From Scatosoma sp045614565 (GTDB lineage Bacteria > Bacillota > Clostridia > Christensenellales > Borkfalkiaceae), in NCBI GenBank assembly GCA_045614565.1, contig JAZLDG010000101.1, forward strand, positions 62,001 through 126,000: a DNA stretch of 64,000 nt, written 5' to 3'. Shown in pieces: positions 51,833 through 61,317 of the stretch; the stretch's first letter is position 1, and each line of letters opens with the position of its first letter. The position numbers were made by a program, and so were the translations under genes. The notes beneath the pieces were generated by a model. The model searched no databases. It was given only the letters and a program-made list of their open reading frames with translations, and was not told where the DNA came from.

Positions 51833-54400
51833 TTATTTTGTTTCATACCAACTGCTTCCCATTCCAACTTCCACGGTAAGCGGTACGTTGAGATGAACGG
51901 CGGTTTCCATTTCCGTTTTTAACAGCTTTGCGACGGCTTCCGCTTCGTTTTTCGGGCAGTCAATAATCAATTCGTCGTGTACTTGCAATACGAGTTTTGC
52001 GTGATAATTTCCTTCTTTCAACTTTTTAGCCACGTTAATCATTGCAATTTTGATAATATCCGCACTAGAACCTTGCAAAGGCATATTCATTGCCGCACGC
52101 TCACCAAACGAACGAACGTTATAATTTGATGCTTTTAATTCGTTTATAACGCGTCTTCTACCGAGTAACGTTTTTACAAACCCGTCCCGCGTTGCCGTTT
52201 CCACGTTTTTGTTCATATATTCCTTTACGTCGGAATACGTTTCAAAATATTTATCGATATATTCTTTGGCTCGTTTTGCGCCGATATTCAAATCGTTAGA
52301 AAGCCCAAACGCGCTAATCCCGTAAATAATCCCAAAATTAACGGCTTTCGCTGCGCGCCGAAGCTCTGGCGTAACTTTATTCACGGGCGTATTAAAGACC
52401 TGTGAAGCTGTAAGCGTATGAATATCTTCGCCTTCGCAATAGGCTTTTATCAGCTCTTTACAACCCGAAAAATGCGCAAGCAAACGAAGCTCTATTTGAG
52501 AATAATCTGCGTCGATTAAAACGTTTCCTTCGCTTGCCGTAAACAATTTACGAAGCTCTCGCCCTTCTTCCGTACGAACGGGAATATTTTGCAAATTTGG
52601 ATTCATACTCGACAATCTACCCGTAGCCGTCAGCGATTGATTGTAGGTCGTATGCACCTTACCGCTCACAATCAACGGCTTAAAACCTTCGATATAGGTA
52701 GAATTGATTTTTTGCACCTTTCGATAACGTAACAAAAGCCGTACGATTTCCGATTCATCCGCGTATTTTTCCAGTTCTTCCGCCGTCGTTTTATAGCTTT
52801 TACTGTCCTTTTTCTTTTTGACCCCGTGTCCTATATTAAGTTTTTCAAATAAAATTCTACCAAGCTGTTGCGTTGAATTGATATTAAACTGTTCCCCCGC
52901 AAGCTCGTAAATCCGTTTTGTCAGTTCGGCAAGCTCGACGTTATAGCGTTTAGAAAACTCAGTCAGCGCATTTTCGTCAATACTTACCCCCACTTGTTCC
53001 ATATCGTACAACACGTTTACGAGCGGAAATTCAACTTTTTTGTATAAATCTTTTTCTTCTTTGGATAAGCCTTCAAAGTACAAGCTATAAAGATACGCCA
53101 AGCCGACGGCGCGATTGTTTTCGGGAATAATATTTTGATTTAAGCAAAACGCTAACGAATCGGAATTTCCCAACCCGTCCGCAAGGCATTTCAAAATAGC
53201 AACGTCTTCAAACGGTGCGCTAAACACCACCCCCATCCCAAAAAGTCGGTGCATTAAATCTTTAGCGTTATATACGATTACCCGTTTCTTACCCGAAAAA
53301 ACACTACGGAAAACGGGATATAAATCAGATTCAAAAAAGCCTGCGTCTAAAAGACTTTCCTTAATCGGCAAAACATATTCTTTACCGTCAAACATAGAAA
53401 AACGAAACTCTTTTTGCGTTAAATCACACGCAATAGTATCGTAATTTTCCGTTTGCAAAAGCGTTTGTACTTCCTGCACGGATTCGGGATAAATTTCCTC
53501 GGGAGCTTTCCAAGCTCGCTCTGCTTTCACGGCTTGCACTTCGTTAAACTCTTCAAAAATATTCATCCCCAAGAGTGATTTGAACTCTAATTCCGCAAAC
53601 TTTTCCCGAAGCGCGTATGCAAACGGCGTTTTTAATACACATTCGTCTAGCGTAATTTTAATGGGCGCATTCGTGTCGATCGTCGCGAGTTTTTTGGAAA
53701 AATACGCTTTCTCTTTTTCGGTGACAAGTTTGGTATGCAACGCACCGCCGATTTCGTCTATATGCGTATATACGCCGTCAAGATCAAAATATTGACTTAA
53801 AAGGTTCATTGCGGATTTTTCACCCACACCCGCGACCCCGGGAATATTATCCGATTTATCCCCCATTAACGCTTTCAAATCAATGATTTGCAAAGGCGTG
53901 AGTTGGGTTTCGTCTTTGAAATTTTGCGTGGTTAATTCTAATATATCGCTAACGCCTTTACGGGTAAAGCAAACGTTCGTCGTATCGTCTACGAGCTGAT
54001 AAGCGTCACGGTCGCCCGTATATATATACGTTTGCACGTGGAATTTTTTAGCGACCGTTCCCAAAAGGTCGTCCGCTTCATAGCCCTGCAATTCTAAAAT
54101 CTTAATATTCATAATACGTAAAACGTCTTTTAAGACGGGAAATTGCGACGCAAGATCGTCAGGCATAGGCTTTCTGCCCGCTTTATAATCGTCGTATATT
54201 TTATGACGGAAAGTGGGAGCACGTAAATCGAAAGCGACCGCAAAATACGACGGTTTCCTTTCGGAAATAATTTTTAGCATTAGTTTGACAAACCCAAACA
54301 CACCATTCGTCGGCAAACCGTTTTTAGTTGTAAAAAGCGGCGTTGCATAAAAAGCGCGGTTAAGTAAGCTATTACCATCGATTAAAACGAATTTTTCCAT
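51833..54400 (-). CDS. polA: DNA polymerase I, proofreading site degenerate
   Basis: Replication and repair polymerase of 855 residues. It has an N-terminal 5'-3' exonuclease (about 1-290; DGNSLLNRAFYA, LMGDKSDNIPGV) and a C-terminal polymerase with motif A DADYSQIELRLLAH, motif B RRAAKAVNFGIIYG and motif C QVHDELII. In the middle domain (about 300-465) the DxE of exonuclease motif I is replaced (ACDLTQKEF) and the Asp of motif II is not in place, so 3'-5' proofreading is probably lost, as in B. subtilis PolA. It has its own promoter. Confidence 0.94.
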   Translation of the reverse strand: MEKFVLIDGNSLLNRAFYATPLFTTKNGLPTNGVFGFVKLMLKIISERKPSYFAVAFDLRAPTFRHKIYDDYKAGRKPMPDDLASQFPVLKDVLRIMNIKILELQGYEADDLLGTVAKKFHVQTYIYTGDRDAYQLVDDTTNVCFTRKGVSDILELTTQNFKDETQLTPLQIIDLKALMGDKSDNIPGVAGVGEKSAMNLLSQYFDLDGVYTHIDEIGGALHTKLVTEKEKAYFSKKLATIDTNAPIKITLDECVLKTPFAYALREKFAELEFKSLLGMNIFEEFNEVQAVKAERAWKAPEEIYPESVQEVQTLLQTENYDTIACDLTQKEFRFSMFDGKEYVLPIKESLLDAGFFESDLYPVFRSVFSGKKRVIVYNAKDLMHRLFGMGVVFSAPFEDVAILKCLADGLGNSDSLAFCLNQNIIPENNRAVGLAYLYSLYFEGLSKEEKDLYKKVEFPLVNVLYDMEQVGVSIDENALTEFSKRYNVELAELTKRIYELAGEQFNINSTQQLGRILFEKLNIGHGVKKKKDSKSYKTTAEELEKYADESEIVRLLLRYRKVQKINSTYIEGFKPLIVSGKVHTTYNQSLTATGRLSSMNPNLQNIPVRTEEGRELRKLFTASEGNVLIDADYSQIELRLLAHFSGCKELIKAYCEGEDIHTLTASQVFNTPVNKVTPELRRAAKAVNFGIIYGISAFGLSNDLNIGAKRAKEYIDKYFETYSDVKEYMNKNVETATRDGFVKTLLGRRRVINELKASNYNVRSFGERAAMNMPLQGSSADIIKIAMINVAKKLKEGNYHAKLVLQVHDELIIDCPKNEAEAVAKLLKTEMETAVHLNVPLTVEVGMGSSWYETK

Positions 54401-54431
54401 AGAATACGCACTCCTAACGTCTTATATTATT

Positions 54432-54460
54432 ATTGTACCACGAAATTGAAAAAATCGCAA
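54432..54460 (-). promoter_or_regulatory. Promoter of polA
   Basis: On the minus strand TTGCGA (54460-54455) and TACAAT (54437-54432) with 17-bp spacing. Confidence 0.6.
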
Positions 54461-54490
54461 GAACGTACAAGAAATTTTAAGATATTTTTT

Positions 54491-54526
54491 ATAAAAACAA
54501 CCAACTGCTATAAAAACAGTCGGTTG
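54491..54526 (-). terminator. Intrinsic terminator of the decarboxylase cluster
   Basis: On the minus strand CAACCGACTG, 9-nt loop, CAGTTGGTTG, then TTTTTA. Confidence 0.85.
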
Positions 54527-54543
54527 CATTGTTGTATCTTGGT

Positions 54544-55977
54544 TTATACGGGATATACGCCCGTTTTTGCAAGGTCGCGATCCACGCCTTGTTTTTGCGC
54601 TTCGCGCCATTTGAAGAAGTTTTCCGCCACTTGCTCGAACACCGCGTAAGAAAGCACGTCTTCTTCCTTTTCATAATACCCAAGCTCGATTACCTTCTTC
54701 TTGATTTCTTCGTATTCAGGCTGCAACAAATCGGCAGGACGGCAAGTAATTCTTTCTGCTCCCTTTAATACCTTTTCCGCAACTTCTTCGTTCAAAGGCA
54801 TCGGCAACGTACCGTATTTACCCGCGAACAAATCACGCGTTTCTTTGGTAACCATTTTATAACGCTCGTTCATAACGACGTTCATAACCGCTTGTGTACC
54901 GACGATTTGCGACGACGGCGTAACTAACGGCGGATAACCGCAATCCTTTCTTACGTTGGGAACTTCGGCAAGACATTCCATAAGTTTATCCGCTTTGCCC
55001 GCTTTTTCAAGCTGATTGATCAAGTTTGAAAGCATACCGCCCGGAACTTGATACAAGAGCGTATTAACATCAATACCTTTGGATTTTTCATTCAAAATCT
55101 TATCGTCTTTCAAGCGTTTTTCAACCGTCTTGAAATGTTTTACGATAGGAAGAAGCTTATTGATATCAATTCCCGTATCGTATGGCGTACCTTTGAGCGT
55201 TGCCACGAGCGGTTCGGTCGCGGGTTGCGACGTACCGTTACCAAGCGGCGAAAGCGCGGTATCTACGATATCTACACCCGCAAGGATTGCCATAAGGTAC
55301 ATCATATCGCCCGTACCCGTCGTGTTATGCGTATGCAAATGTAATTTTGTCGTAGGCTTTAACGCTTTTTTAAGCGCGCTTACGAGCGTATAAGCACGGA
55401 AAGGCAACAAAAGGTTTGCCATATCTTTCAAGCAAATGTTATCCGCGCCGCGCTCTTCCAACGACTTTGCAAGTTCGACAAAATATTCGTCCGTAAAGAC
55501 TTCTTGCCCGTCAACGACTGCGCTCGTATAACAAATAGTTGCTTCGCAAACACCGCCGTATTTTTTAATCGCTTTCATAGAAACTTCCAAGTTTCTCGGA
55601 TCGTTCAAAGCGTCGAATACACGAATAACGCCTACGCCGTTTTCAATGGATTTCGCCACGAATTTTTCAACGACGTCGTCCGCATAATGACGGTAGCCAA
55701 GCAAGTTTTGACCGCGGAGCAACATTTGAATAGGCGTTTTAAGATGCGACTTTAACGCACGCAAACGTTCCCACGGATCTTCGTTTAAGAAACGCAAGCA
55801 AGAATCGAACGTTGCACCGCCCCAAGCTTCAATAGAATAATAACCGATTTCGTCGAGTTGCTCCAACACAGGAAGCATCTCTTCTATTCTCATACGCGTA
55901 GCCGCTTGCGATTGATGCGCGTCACGCAAAATCGTTTCGGTGAGCATAATTTTTTTGTTTTCAAAATTCATTTCCAT
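54544..55977 (-). CDS. oadA: Oxaloacetate decarboxylase alpha / pyruvate carboxylase subunit B, carboxyltransferase only
   Basis: Carboxyltransferase moving CO2 between oxaloacetate (or pyruvate) and biotin. TETILRDAHQS near 13, the catalytic Lys in ICLKDMAN near 186, and the metal-binding LHLHTHNT near 217 are the family signature. At 477 residues it stops before the biotinyl domain; the biotin carrier is a separate gene in this cluster (57230-57625). An ATG two codons in (MNFEN) is an alternative start. It is last in the five-gene cluster. Confidence 0.92.
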   Translation of the reverse strand: MEMNFENKKIMLTETILRDAHQSQAATRMRIEEMLPVLEQLDEIGYYSIEAWGGATFDSCLRFLNEDPWERLRALKSHLKTPIQMLLRGQNLLGYRHYADDVVEKFVAKSIENGVGVIRVFDALNDPRNLEVSMKAIKKYGGVCEATICYTSAVVDGQEVFTDEYFVELAKSLEERGADNICLKDMANLLLPFRAYTLVSALKKALKPTTKLHLHTHNTTGTGDMMYLMAILAGVDIVDTALSPLGNGTSQPATEPLVATLKGTPYDTGIDINKLLPIVKHFKTVEKRLKDDKILNEKSKGIDVNTLLYQVPGGMLSNLINQLEKAGKADKLMECLAEVPNVRKDCGYPPLVTPSSQIVGTQAVMNVVMNERYKMVTKETRDLFAGKYGTLPMPLNEEVAEKVLKGAERITCRPADLLQPEYEEIKKKVIELGYYEKEEDVLSYAVFEQVAENFFKWREAQKQGVDRDLAKTGVYPV

Positions 55978-55994
55978 AATATATTACCTCATCA

Positions 55995-57203
55995 TTAAAT
56001 AATCGCAAGTAAGAAACCTGCCGCAATCGCCGAGCCGATAACTCCCGCTACGTTCGGGCCCATAGCGTGCATTAACAAGTGGTTGCTGGGATCGTATTCG
56101 CGTCCTACGTCTTCGGAAATACGCGCCGCCATAGGTACGGCGGAAACGCCCGCACTACCGATCAAGGGATTGATTTTACCTTTGGAAAGCTTGCACATCA
56201 ATCTGCCCATAAGCAATCCGCCGATAGTACCGCAACTGAACGCAACAAGCCCGAGCGCAATAATACCCAAGGTAGTGGGCGACAAGAAGGTTGCCCCGTA
56301 TGCTTTACAGCCAACCGATACGCCAAGGAAAATGGTGATCGTATTCATTAAACCGTTTTGCGCTTGCGAAGAAAGTCTATCGCATACCCCGCTTTCTTTG
56401 AGAAGATTCCCAAGCATTAACATACCCAAAAGCGGAACGGCGTCGGGAAGTAAAATCCCTACAACCAAGGTTACGACTACGGGAAATACGATTTTTTCCA
56501 CCTTGCTAACCGTACGAAGCGGTTTCATTTTAATCGTTCTTTCTTTTTGCGGAACGATTAGCTTCATAAGCGGTTTTTGGATAATGGGAATAAGTGCCAT
56601 ATACGAATACGCCGCAACGGCAATCGCCGACAAAAGATCGGTAGGCGTACCGTTAAATTGCGAGTATTGCGCTAATTTTTGCGTAACGTAAATTGCCGTA
56701 GGGCCGTCAGCCCCACCGATAATCGCAATCGAAGCCGACGCGGCAAGGTTGAAACCAAGTGCCGTTGCGGCAATCAGCGTTAAAAATACGCCAAGCTGCG
56801 CCGCTGCACCGATCAGCATACTCTTGGGGTTGGAAATAAGCGGGCCGAAGTCCGTCATTGCACCGATACCAAGGAAAATCAGCGGCGGATAAATTACGTT
56901 TTGTACGCCGAAGAAAAGATACCACAAAAGCCCTGGATTGGATACGTTTTCATAGGTATGTTCCACCCCGTCGGCGTACGTACCCCAAACTACGTCGTAC
57001 GCACCAGGAAGATTGATAATAAACATACCAAACGCAATCGGAAGCAAGAGAAGCGGCTCGAATTTCTTGACAATCGCAAGATACATTAAAACGAAAGATA
57101 TCAGGATCATTACGTAATTTTCCCAAGACCCGTTCATAATACCCAGCGAATTCCATAAATTCGTAAACATTTCTCCCAAATTTATGAGTAGATTATTTAA
57201 CAT
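55995..57203 (-). CDS. oadB: Sodium ion-translocating decarboxylase, beta subunit
   Basis: Polytopic membrane protein of 402 residues with about ten membrane segments. It couples decarboxylation of carboxybiotin to sodium export. The conserved GGADGPTAIYVTQKLA near 164-179 and NPLIGSAGVSAVPMAAR near 335-351 are present. OadB, MmdB and GcdB are alike, so the partner substrate is not fixed by this subunit. It lies between oadA and the biotin carrier. Confidence 0.93.
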   Translation of the reverse strand: MLNNLLINLGEMFTNLWNSLGIMNGSWENYVMILISFVLMYLAIVKKFEPLLLLPIAFGMFIINLPGAYDVVWGTYADGVEHTYENVSNPGLLWYLFFGVQNVIYPPLIFLGIGAMTDFGPLISNPKSMLIGAAAQLGVFLTLIAATALGFNLAASASIAIIGGADGPTAIYVTQKLAQYSQFNGTPTDLLSAIAVAAYSYMALIPIIQKPLMKLIVPQKERTIKMKPLRTVSKVEKIVFPVVVTLVVGILLPDAVPLLGMLMLGNLLKESGVCDRLSSQAQNGLMNTITIFLGVSVGCKAYGATFLSPTTLGIIALGLVAFSCGTIGGLLMGRLMCKLSKGKINPLIGSAGVSAVPMAARISEDVGREYDPSNHLLMHAMGPNVAGVIGSAIAAGFLLAII

Positions 57204-57229
57204 AATATAAATTCCCGTTTTTTAATTTG

Positions 57230-57625
57230 TTAACCGATAACGGCAAGTACAGCGTCTGATTCTACGTTCGCACCTTTCGTTACTTGGAAAGAAACCACAC
57301 CGTCGCAAGGCGAAGTGATGTCGTTGTCCATCTTCATTGCTTCAAGCACGAGAATAGGTTGATCTTTTTTCACCGTAGCTCCTTCCGCAACTAAAAGGTT
57401 TTTAATCAACCCAGGGAACGGAGAAAGTACTTTTTCACCGTTTGCTGCAACGGGTTTCACCGCTTGGGGTGCAGGCGCGGGAGCTGCTTTGGGGGCAGCA
57501 ACAGGCGCGGGCGCAGCCGCAACGGGTGCAACGGAAGTAACGACGGGCGCAGTAGCGGTAGCGCCAACTTCTTCAACGCCTACTTGATAAGATTTTCCAT
57601 TTACTGTGATAACAAAATTACGCAT
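57230..57625 (-). CDS. Biotin carboxyl carrier protein
   Basis: A 131-residue protein: a short N-terminal domain (about 1-25), an Ala/Pro-rich linker (about 26-62), and a biotinyl domain with biotin attachment Lys in EAMKMDND near residue 97. The linker acts as a swinging arm between carboxyltransferase and membrane subunit. It is the only carrier in the cluster and is presumably shared by both carboxyltransferases. Confidence 0.93.
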   Translation of the reverse strand: MRNFVITVNGKSYQVGVEEVGATATAPVVTSVAPVAAAPAPVAAPKAAPAPAPQAVKPVAANGEKVLSPFPGLIKNLLVAEGATVKKDQPILVLEAMKMDNDITSPCDGVVSFQVTKGANVESDAVLAVIG

Positions 57626-57638
57626 AACGATTTTCTCC

Positions 57639-57983
57639 TTAAATTCTCTTTATTCTTTTTACTATAAATTCACATTTGGGATTATTTGCCTGATAATACG
57701 CCATCAACGCCGCCGTAATCACCGCCACCGTTTCTTCCGAAACGTTTTCAGCATCGGCAACGGCAAGACCTTCCGTGATTTCCTTGGCTTCCGTTTTCGT
57801 TTCTTTAACCGGCACAGGCGACTTATCTTTATGAATAAGCTTGCCCACAAGCCAAACGATTAAAATCAAAAACGAAATCCCGACGAATACGACCGCAAAA
57901 CCAAGTAAGGCGTATAAAGCCGCTTCGCCTATATCCACGGCACGCATGGGATCGGTTGCACTTGTTAATAAATTCAACGACAT
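57639..57983 (-). CDS. oadG: Decarboxylase gamma subunit, OadG-like
   Basis: A 114-residue protein with one membrane segment (about 21-47; LLGFAVVFVGISFLILIVWL) and a polar tail. OadG/MmdD proteins hold the peripheral carboxyltransferase to the membrane complex. The tail ends with the EETVAVITAALMAYYQ segment found in fused or neighbouring subunits of these systems. It lies between carrier and carboxyltransferase genes. Confidence 0.85.
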   Translation of the reverse strand: MSLNLLTSATDPMRAVDIGEAALYALLGFAVVFVGISFLILIVWLVGKLIHKDKSPVPVKETKTEAKEITEGLAVADAENVSEETVAVITAALMAYYQANNPKCEFIVKRIKRI

Positions 57984-57994
57984 TTCTACCCCCT

Positions 57995-59362
57995 TTATCT
58001 TGCAAACATTTGTAAAGATGCGACGAGATATTGTTTTACAAACTGCGGCTCGATAATTGCGTCGATATATCCGTCCTTCGCCGCGTGAATAGGATCGGCG
58101 TTTTCATCGGCATAACGTGCGGCAAGCGTAGCTTTGTCCGCTTTTTCATTGCCAAGCTCAATCGTTGCGCCTTGAACGCTGTCAAACAATGCAATGCTCG
58201 CATTCGCAAATGCGCAAGTATAATCAAAACCGACCGATTTCGCCGCAAACAACGAATAACCAAGTCCGATCGCCTTTTTATACACAACGGCAATTTTCGC
58301 CGTATCGATCGTATCCAAAATATCAAGATATTCCGCTACTTCTTTCATTACGCGGCTATTATTAACGCACGAGCAAGGACAAACACCTTTCGTATCCGTA
58401 AAGGTTACGAAGGGTAATTGATAGCAACAAGCAAGCTCCGCAAAGTTTCTAATCTTTGCAAGCTTTGCCGCGTTTAATTCGACGCCCGTATCACCACCGT
58501 CGAACACGACCACCGCTACCGCTAAACCGCCGATACGGCCAAGCACCGTTTTTACGTCCGATTCAAAAGTCTGCCATACTTCGATGGGATTTTCAAAAAT
58601 CGTCAACAAATTTTCCGCAGTTACGTTTTCGTTCAAAATAGGCACGGCTTCATTCAATTCCGCATCTACACAAGGCACGGTAAGCACGTTCGCGATTTGC
58701 GCGATTTGCTTTCTTGCGCCTGCCATATCCGCAACTTCAAACGCAGGAATACCCGTTTTATCCAACGCTTTCATTCCGCCGATTTCTTCTTTGGTAAGGT
58801 TTTTACCCGCTTTTGCGGACAAAACAAAAGGACTGTTAATTGCCAAAACACTCTTCTTTTCAATAAAGAAAGTGAAATCCGCAACAGCCGCAAGCATAGC
58901 CGCGGAACCGTATACTTCGCCGTCCACGACGACGTATTGCGGTACGACGCCTTTCAGCTGCGTCGCTCTCATCAGCAATTTTCCAAGTCCTTCTAAAACG
59001 GTAACGCCTTCACCGATTTGCACCCCGCGCGTATTTAATATATATACGACGGGAATCGCGTTTTTCTCGGCAATATCCAAGCATTTTACGATTTTATCGC
59101 AATTTGCTTTGGAAATCCCACCGTCAAACGCCTTGAAATTTTGTGCAACGATATAATACGGAGCTTCGTCGATGGTTGCAAAGCCGGTAATTACCCCTTC
59201 GCCTTCGGCGTTATCACCGTAAAAATCGTTTTTAGAAAAGCTAAACGCGGAGAGTTCAACGAAGCTTTGTTCGTCTACTAACGCGTTAATACGGTCACGG
59301 ATTTCTTTTCCAAGCTCCGTTAATCGTGCCTTTCTTTCCTGCAATAATTGAATTTTATCCAT
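57995..59362 (-). CDS. Acyl-CoA carboxyltransferase (methylmalonyl/propionyl-CoA decarboxylase alpha-like)
   Basis: A 455-residue crotonase-fold carboxyltransferase with two halves. It starts with the RKARLTELGKEIRDRINALVD segment and has an N-half oxyanion region GEVYGSAAMLAAVADFTF near 145-162 and a C-half with DTKGVCPC near 312. The family moves CO2 between carboxybiotin and acyl-CoAs (MmdA, PccB, transcarboxylase 12S). It is about 50 residues shorter than usual MmdA, so the acyl-CoA is uncertain. First gene of the cluster. Confidence 0.85.
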   Translation of the reverse strand: MDKIQLLQERKARLTELGKEIRDRINALVDEQSFVELSAFSFSKNDFYGDNAEGEGVITGFATIDEAPYYIVAQNFKAFDGGISKANCDKIVKCLDIAEKNAIPVVYILNTRGVQIGEGVTVLEGLGKLLMRATQLKGVVPQYVVVDGEVYGSAAMLAAVADFTFFIEKKSVLAINSPFVLSAKAGKNLTKEEIGGMKALDKTGIPAFEVADMAGARKQIAQIANVLTVPCVDAELNEAVPILNENVTAENLLTIFENPIEVWQTFESDVKTVLGRIGGLAVAVVVFDGGDTGVELNAAKLAKIRNFAELACCYQLPFVTFTDTKGVCPCSCVNNSRVMKEVAEYLDILDTIDTAKIAVVYKKAIGLGYSLFAAKSVGFDYTCAFANASIALFDSVQGATIELGNEKADKATLAARYADENADPIHAAKDGYIDAIIEPQFVKQYLVASLQMFAR

Positions 59363-59435
59363 AGTTTCCCTCCGAGAAATTTTGGCAACGTCAACGTATT
59401 ATTCATCTCTTTTTGCCAACTCTCCACTAATTAAC

Positions 59436-59464
59436 ATTATACAACAAACACTTTCAAATTGCAA
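59436..59464 (-). promoter_or_regulatory. Promoter of the biotin-dependent decarboxylase cluster
   Basis: On the minus strand TTGCAA (59464-59459) and TATAAT (59441-59436) with 17-bp spacing. Confidence 0.7.
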
Positions 59465-59497
59465 GCGAATGAATGAAAAATTTTCCTTTTTTTCGCA

Positions 59498-59535
59498 AAA
59501 AAATCGATAATGCGTTATATTTCCCCGCATTATCG
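59498..59535 (-). terminator. Intrinsic terminator of the rnhA/TVP38 genes
   Basis: On the minus strand CGATAATGCG, 11-nt loop, CGCATTATCG, then ATTTTTTTG. Confidence 0.8.
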
Positions 59536-59609
59536 ACCGTTTTTTATGATTTGATACTTTTTTGCGCGAGTTATAATTGATATTATTATGTTACAATCGC
59601 AAAAAAATA

Positions 59610-60524
59610 TTATTTTTTCTTTTTCCTAAATATCTTGAACCGTCTTGACAGCTTTTCTTGAATAACGTCTAACTTCCTATATATAATAATAAACGCCACC
59701 AAGACGATCGCAAAGAAAGCCAGCCATATCGACAACCCCCACCACGTATTAAACGGAATTAGCTCCAACGAAAAACAAGTTGCCGTAATCGCCAGAACGC
59801 GGGAAACAACGATCATAATCAAAAAATACCCGTTCGACATCGTCGATAAGCCCGCAATAAAGCATAAAACGTCATCGGGGAACATCGGCAGCAAAAACAT
59901 AAGGGTTAATATAAGATTGTCTTTTCCTTTTAATTTTTTTTTCCATTTTTCAAGGGTTTCTTTACCTATCAGCCAAGCCACGGCTTTATAGCCCAGCTTT
60001 CTGCCGATAAAAAACGCCGTAATCGATCCCGCCAAAATCCCGATAAGACTATATATAGTCGTAAACAACGGACCGAATAACGCTACGCCCGCGGCAGTGC
60101 TTACGACGCTGGGAATAGGTAAAACGACCACTTGTAAATATTGTAATACAATATATAAAACGGGCATCCACGCACCCGCGGTTTCCAAATACCGTCGTAG
60201 ACTTTCTTCGTTGTTTACGATTGTGAAAAAGCCCGTTTTTTGAAAGATAAAAATCAGTACTAAACAAAAAAGTAAAAATACATATACGCTAATCAAGGTT
60301 TTAGAAAGCGTTTCCTTTCGCGAAACGATAAACAAAAGCGCAAGCGCGCAAAGTGCAATCAGTAAAACGCTCGTTAAAACGGATAACCAAAGCGCATTTT
60401 GTTGCACGAAAATAATATTCGTGTTATATAGGCACAACACGGCAAAAACGATACAAGTAGCCGTTAAGCCCAAAAAAAGAAAAACGTAACCAATAATTTT
60501 ATGATCCCGTTGCTTTTCGTTCAT
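59610..60524 (-). CDS. TVP38/TMEM64 family (DedA-like) membrane protein
   Basis: A 304-residue integral membrane protein with about seven hydrophobic segments. The VTT-type core is seen at VSTAAGVALFGPLFTTIYSLIG near 140-161 (split by re-entrant loops) with GSITAFFIGRKLG near 167 and FIAGLSTMSNGYF near 216. Family members act in lipid scrambling or membrane homeostasis; the role here is not known. A basic C-terminal tail (RRFKIFRKKKK) faces the cytoplasm. It lies 42 nt after rnhA. Confidence 0.87.
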   Translation of the reverse strand: MNEKQRDHKIIGYVFLFLGLTATCIVFAVLCLYNTNIIFVQQNALWLSVLTSVLLIALCALALLFIVSRKETLSKTLISVYVFLLFCLVLIFIFQKTGFFTIVNNEESLRRYLETAGAWMPVLYIVLQYLQVVVLPIPSVVSTAAGVALFGPLFTTIYSLIGILAGSITAFFIGRKLGYKAVAWLIGKETLEKWKKKLKGKDNLILTLMFLLPMFPDDVLCFIAGLSTMSNGYFLIMIVVSRVLAITATCFSLELIPFNTWWGLSIWLAFFAIVLVAFIIIYRKLDVIQEKLSRRFKIFRKKKK

Positions 60525-60566
60525 TCGCCACCTACTAATATAATAGTATAACGCTTTTCACGACAA

Positions 60567-61040
60567 TTATTTATCTAAAATTTCTTCTATCGGCAGGGAT
60601 TTGCGAAGCTCTTTAATCGCGGCGCGAGCAAGCTCGTCACAGCGGTTGTTTAATTCGTTATCCGCGTGTCCTGCCACTTTATGAAAGGTTACTTCGTGCA
60701 TTTTCGTAAGTGCGTACAACTCTTCCCAAAGGTCTACGTTTTGAACAGCTTTACCGTCCGCTTTCTTCCAGTTTGCGTTCTTCCAAGCGTATACCCAACC
60801 GTTCAAAAATGCGTTTACCGTGTACGCTGAATCGCTGTAAACGTCTACAATACAAGGATATTTCAAACGCTTTAAGCCTTCAATCACGGCTAATACTTCC
60901 ATACGGTTATTCGTCGTTTCTTGCTCTGCACCGTTATATTCGCGTTTTACGTCGCCGTATATCAAAATTCCCGCATAGCCGCCAGCCCCTGGATTTCCCG
61001 AACACGCGCCGTCCGTATATAATTGTACCTTTTTTTTCAT
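60567..61040 (-). CDS. rnhA: Ribonuclease HI
   Basis: Cleaves RNA in RNA-DNA hybrids. All four catalytic acids are present: Asp in YTDGACSGNPG (residue 10), Glu in NNRMEVLAV near 48, Asp in DVYSDSAY near 69, and Asp in GHADNELNNRCDELAR near 134. At 157 residues it has the E. coli RNase HI length. It is divergent from tRNA-Trp. Confidence 0.95.
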   Translation of the reverse strand: MKKKVQLYTDGACSGNPGAGGYAGILIYGDVKREYNGAEQETTNNRMEVLAVIEGLKRLKYPCIVDVYSDSAYTVNAFLNGWVYAWKNANWKKADGKAVQNVDLWEELYALTKMHEVTFHKVAGHADNELNNRCDELARAAIKELRKSLPIEEILDK

Positions 61041-61109
61041 TCCACACTCTCGCTTTTTAGAAATGTTTTTTATTTTATAAAATTTCCCGTATTTTCCGAC
61101 GAAAAATAT

Positions 61110-61138
61110 TTGACAAATCTTTTTTTTTGTTATATAAT
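61110..61138 (+). promoter_or_regulatory. Promoter of tRNA-Trp
   Basis: TTGACA (61110-61115) and TATAAT (61133-61138), both consensus, with 17-bp spacing; the tRNA begins 12 bp later. Confidence 0.85.
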
Positions 61139-61150
61139 AGCTTCGTTGTT

Positions 61151-61225
61151 AGGGGAGTGGCTCAACGGTAGAGTAGCGGTCTCCAAAACCGTAGGTTGCG
61201 TGTTCGAATCGCGTCTCCCCTGCCA
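61151..61225 (+). tRNA. tRNA-Trp, anticodon CCA
   Basis: A 75-nt tRNA with encoded CCA. Acceptor stem AGGGGAG pairs with CTCCCCT; anticodon stem GCGGT/ACCGT holds loop CTCCAAA with CCA at 61183-61185; T-arm GCGTG TTCGAAT CGCGT. Its last 19 bases are part of a 22-bp sequence repeated at 63846-63867, so it is the attachment site of integrative elements. Confidence 0.97.
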
Positions 61226-61228
61226 AAA
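61207..61228 (+). repeat. att core copy 1 (left, inside tRNA-Trp)
   Basis: The 22 bp from the T-loop end through CCAAAA are identical to 63846-63867. Keeping the tRNA 3' end intact is what tyrosine-recombinase integration into a tRNA gene leaves behind. Confidence 0.85.
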
Positions 61229-61268
61229 GCTCTGAATCACTCAAAATAGGTGATTTTAGAGCTTTTTT
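61226..61268 (+). terminator. Terminator of tRNA-Trp / left end of unit 1
   Basis: AAAGCTCT pairs with AGAGCTTT, with ATCA/TGAT inside, then TTTTTT. The 5' arm begins within the att core. Confidence 0.75.
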
Positions 61269-61317
61269 CATGCAAAATCGCACGTTTTTATTGGATTTTT
61301 TGTTGGAATTCTAATAA

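Noticed and set aside
61023..61235. 70-aa plus-strand frame over tRNA-Trp
   Set aside because: It consists of the promoter and the tRNA itself.
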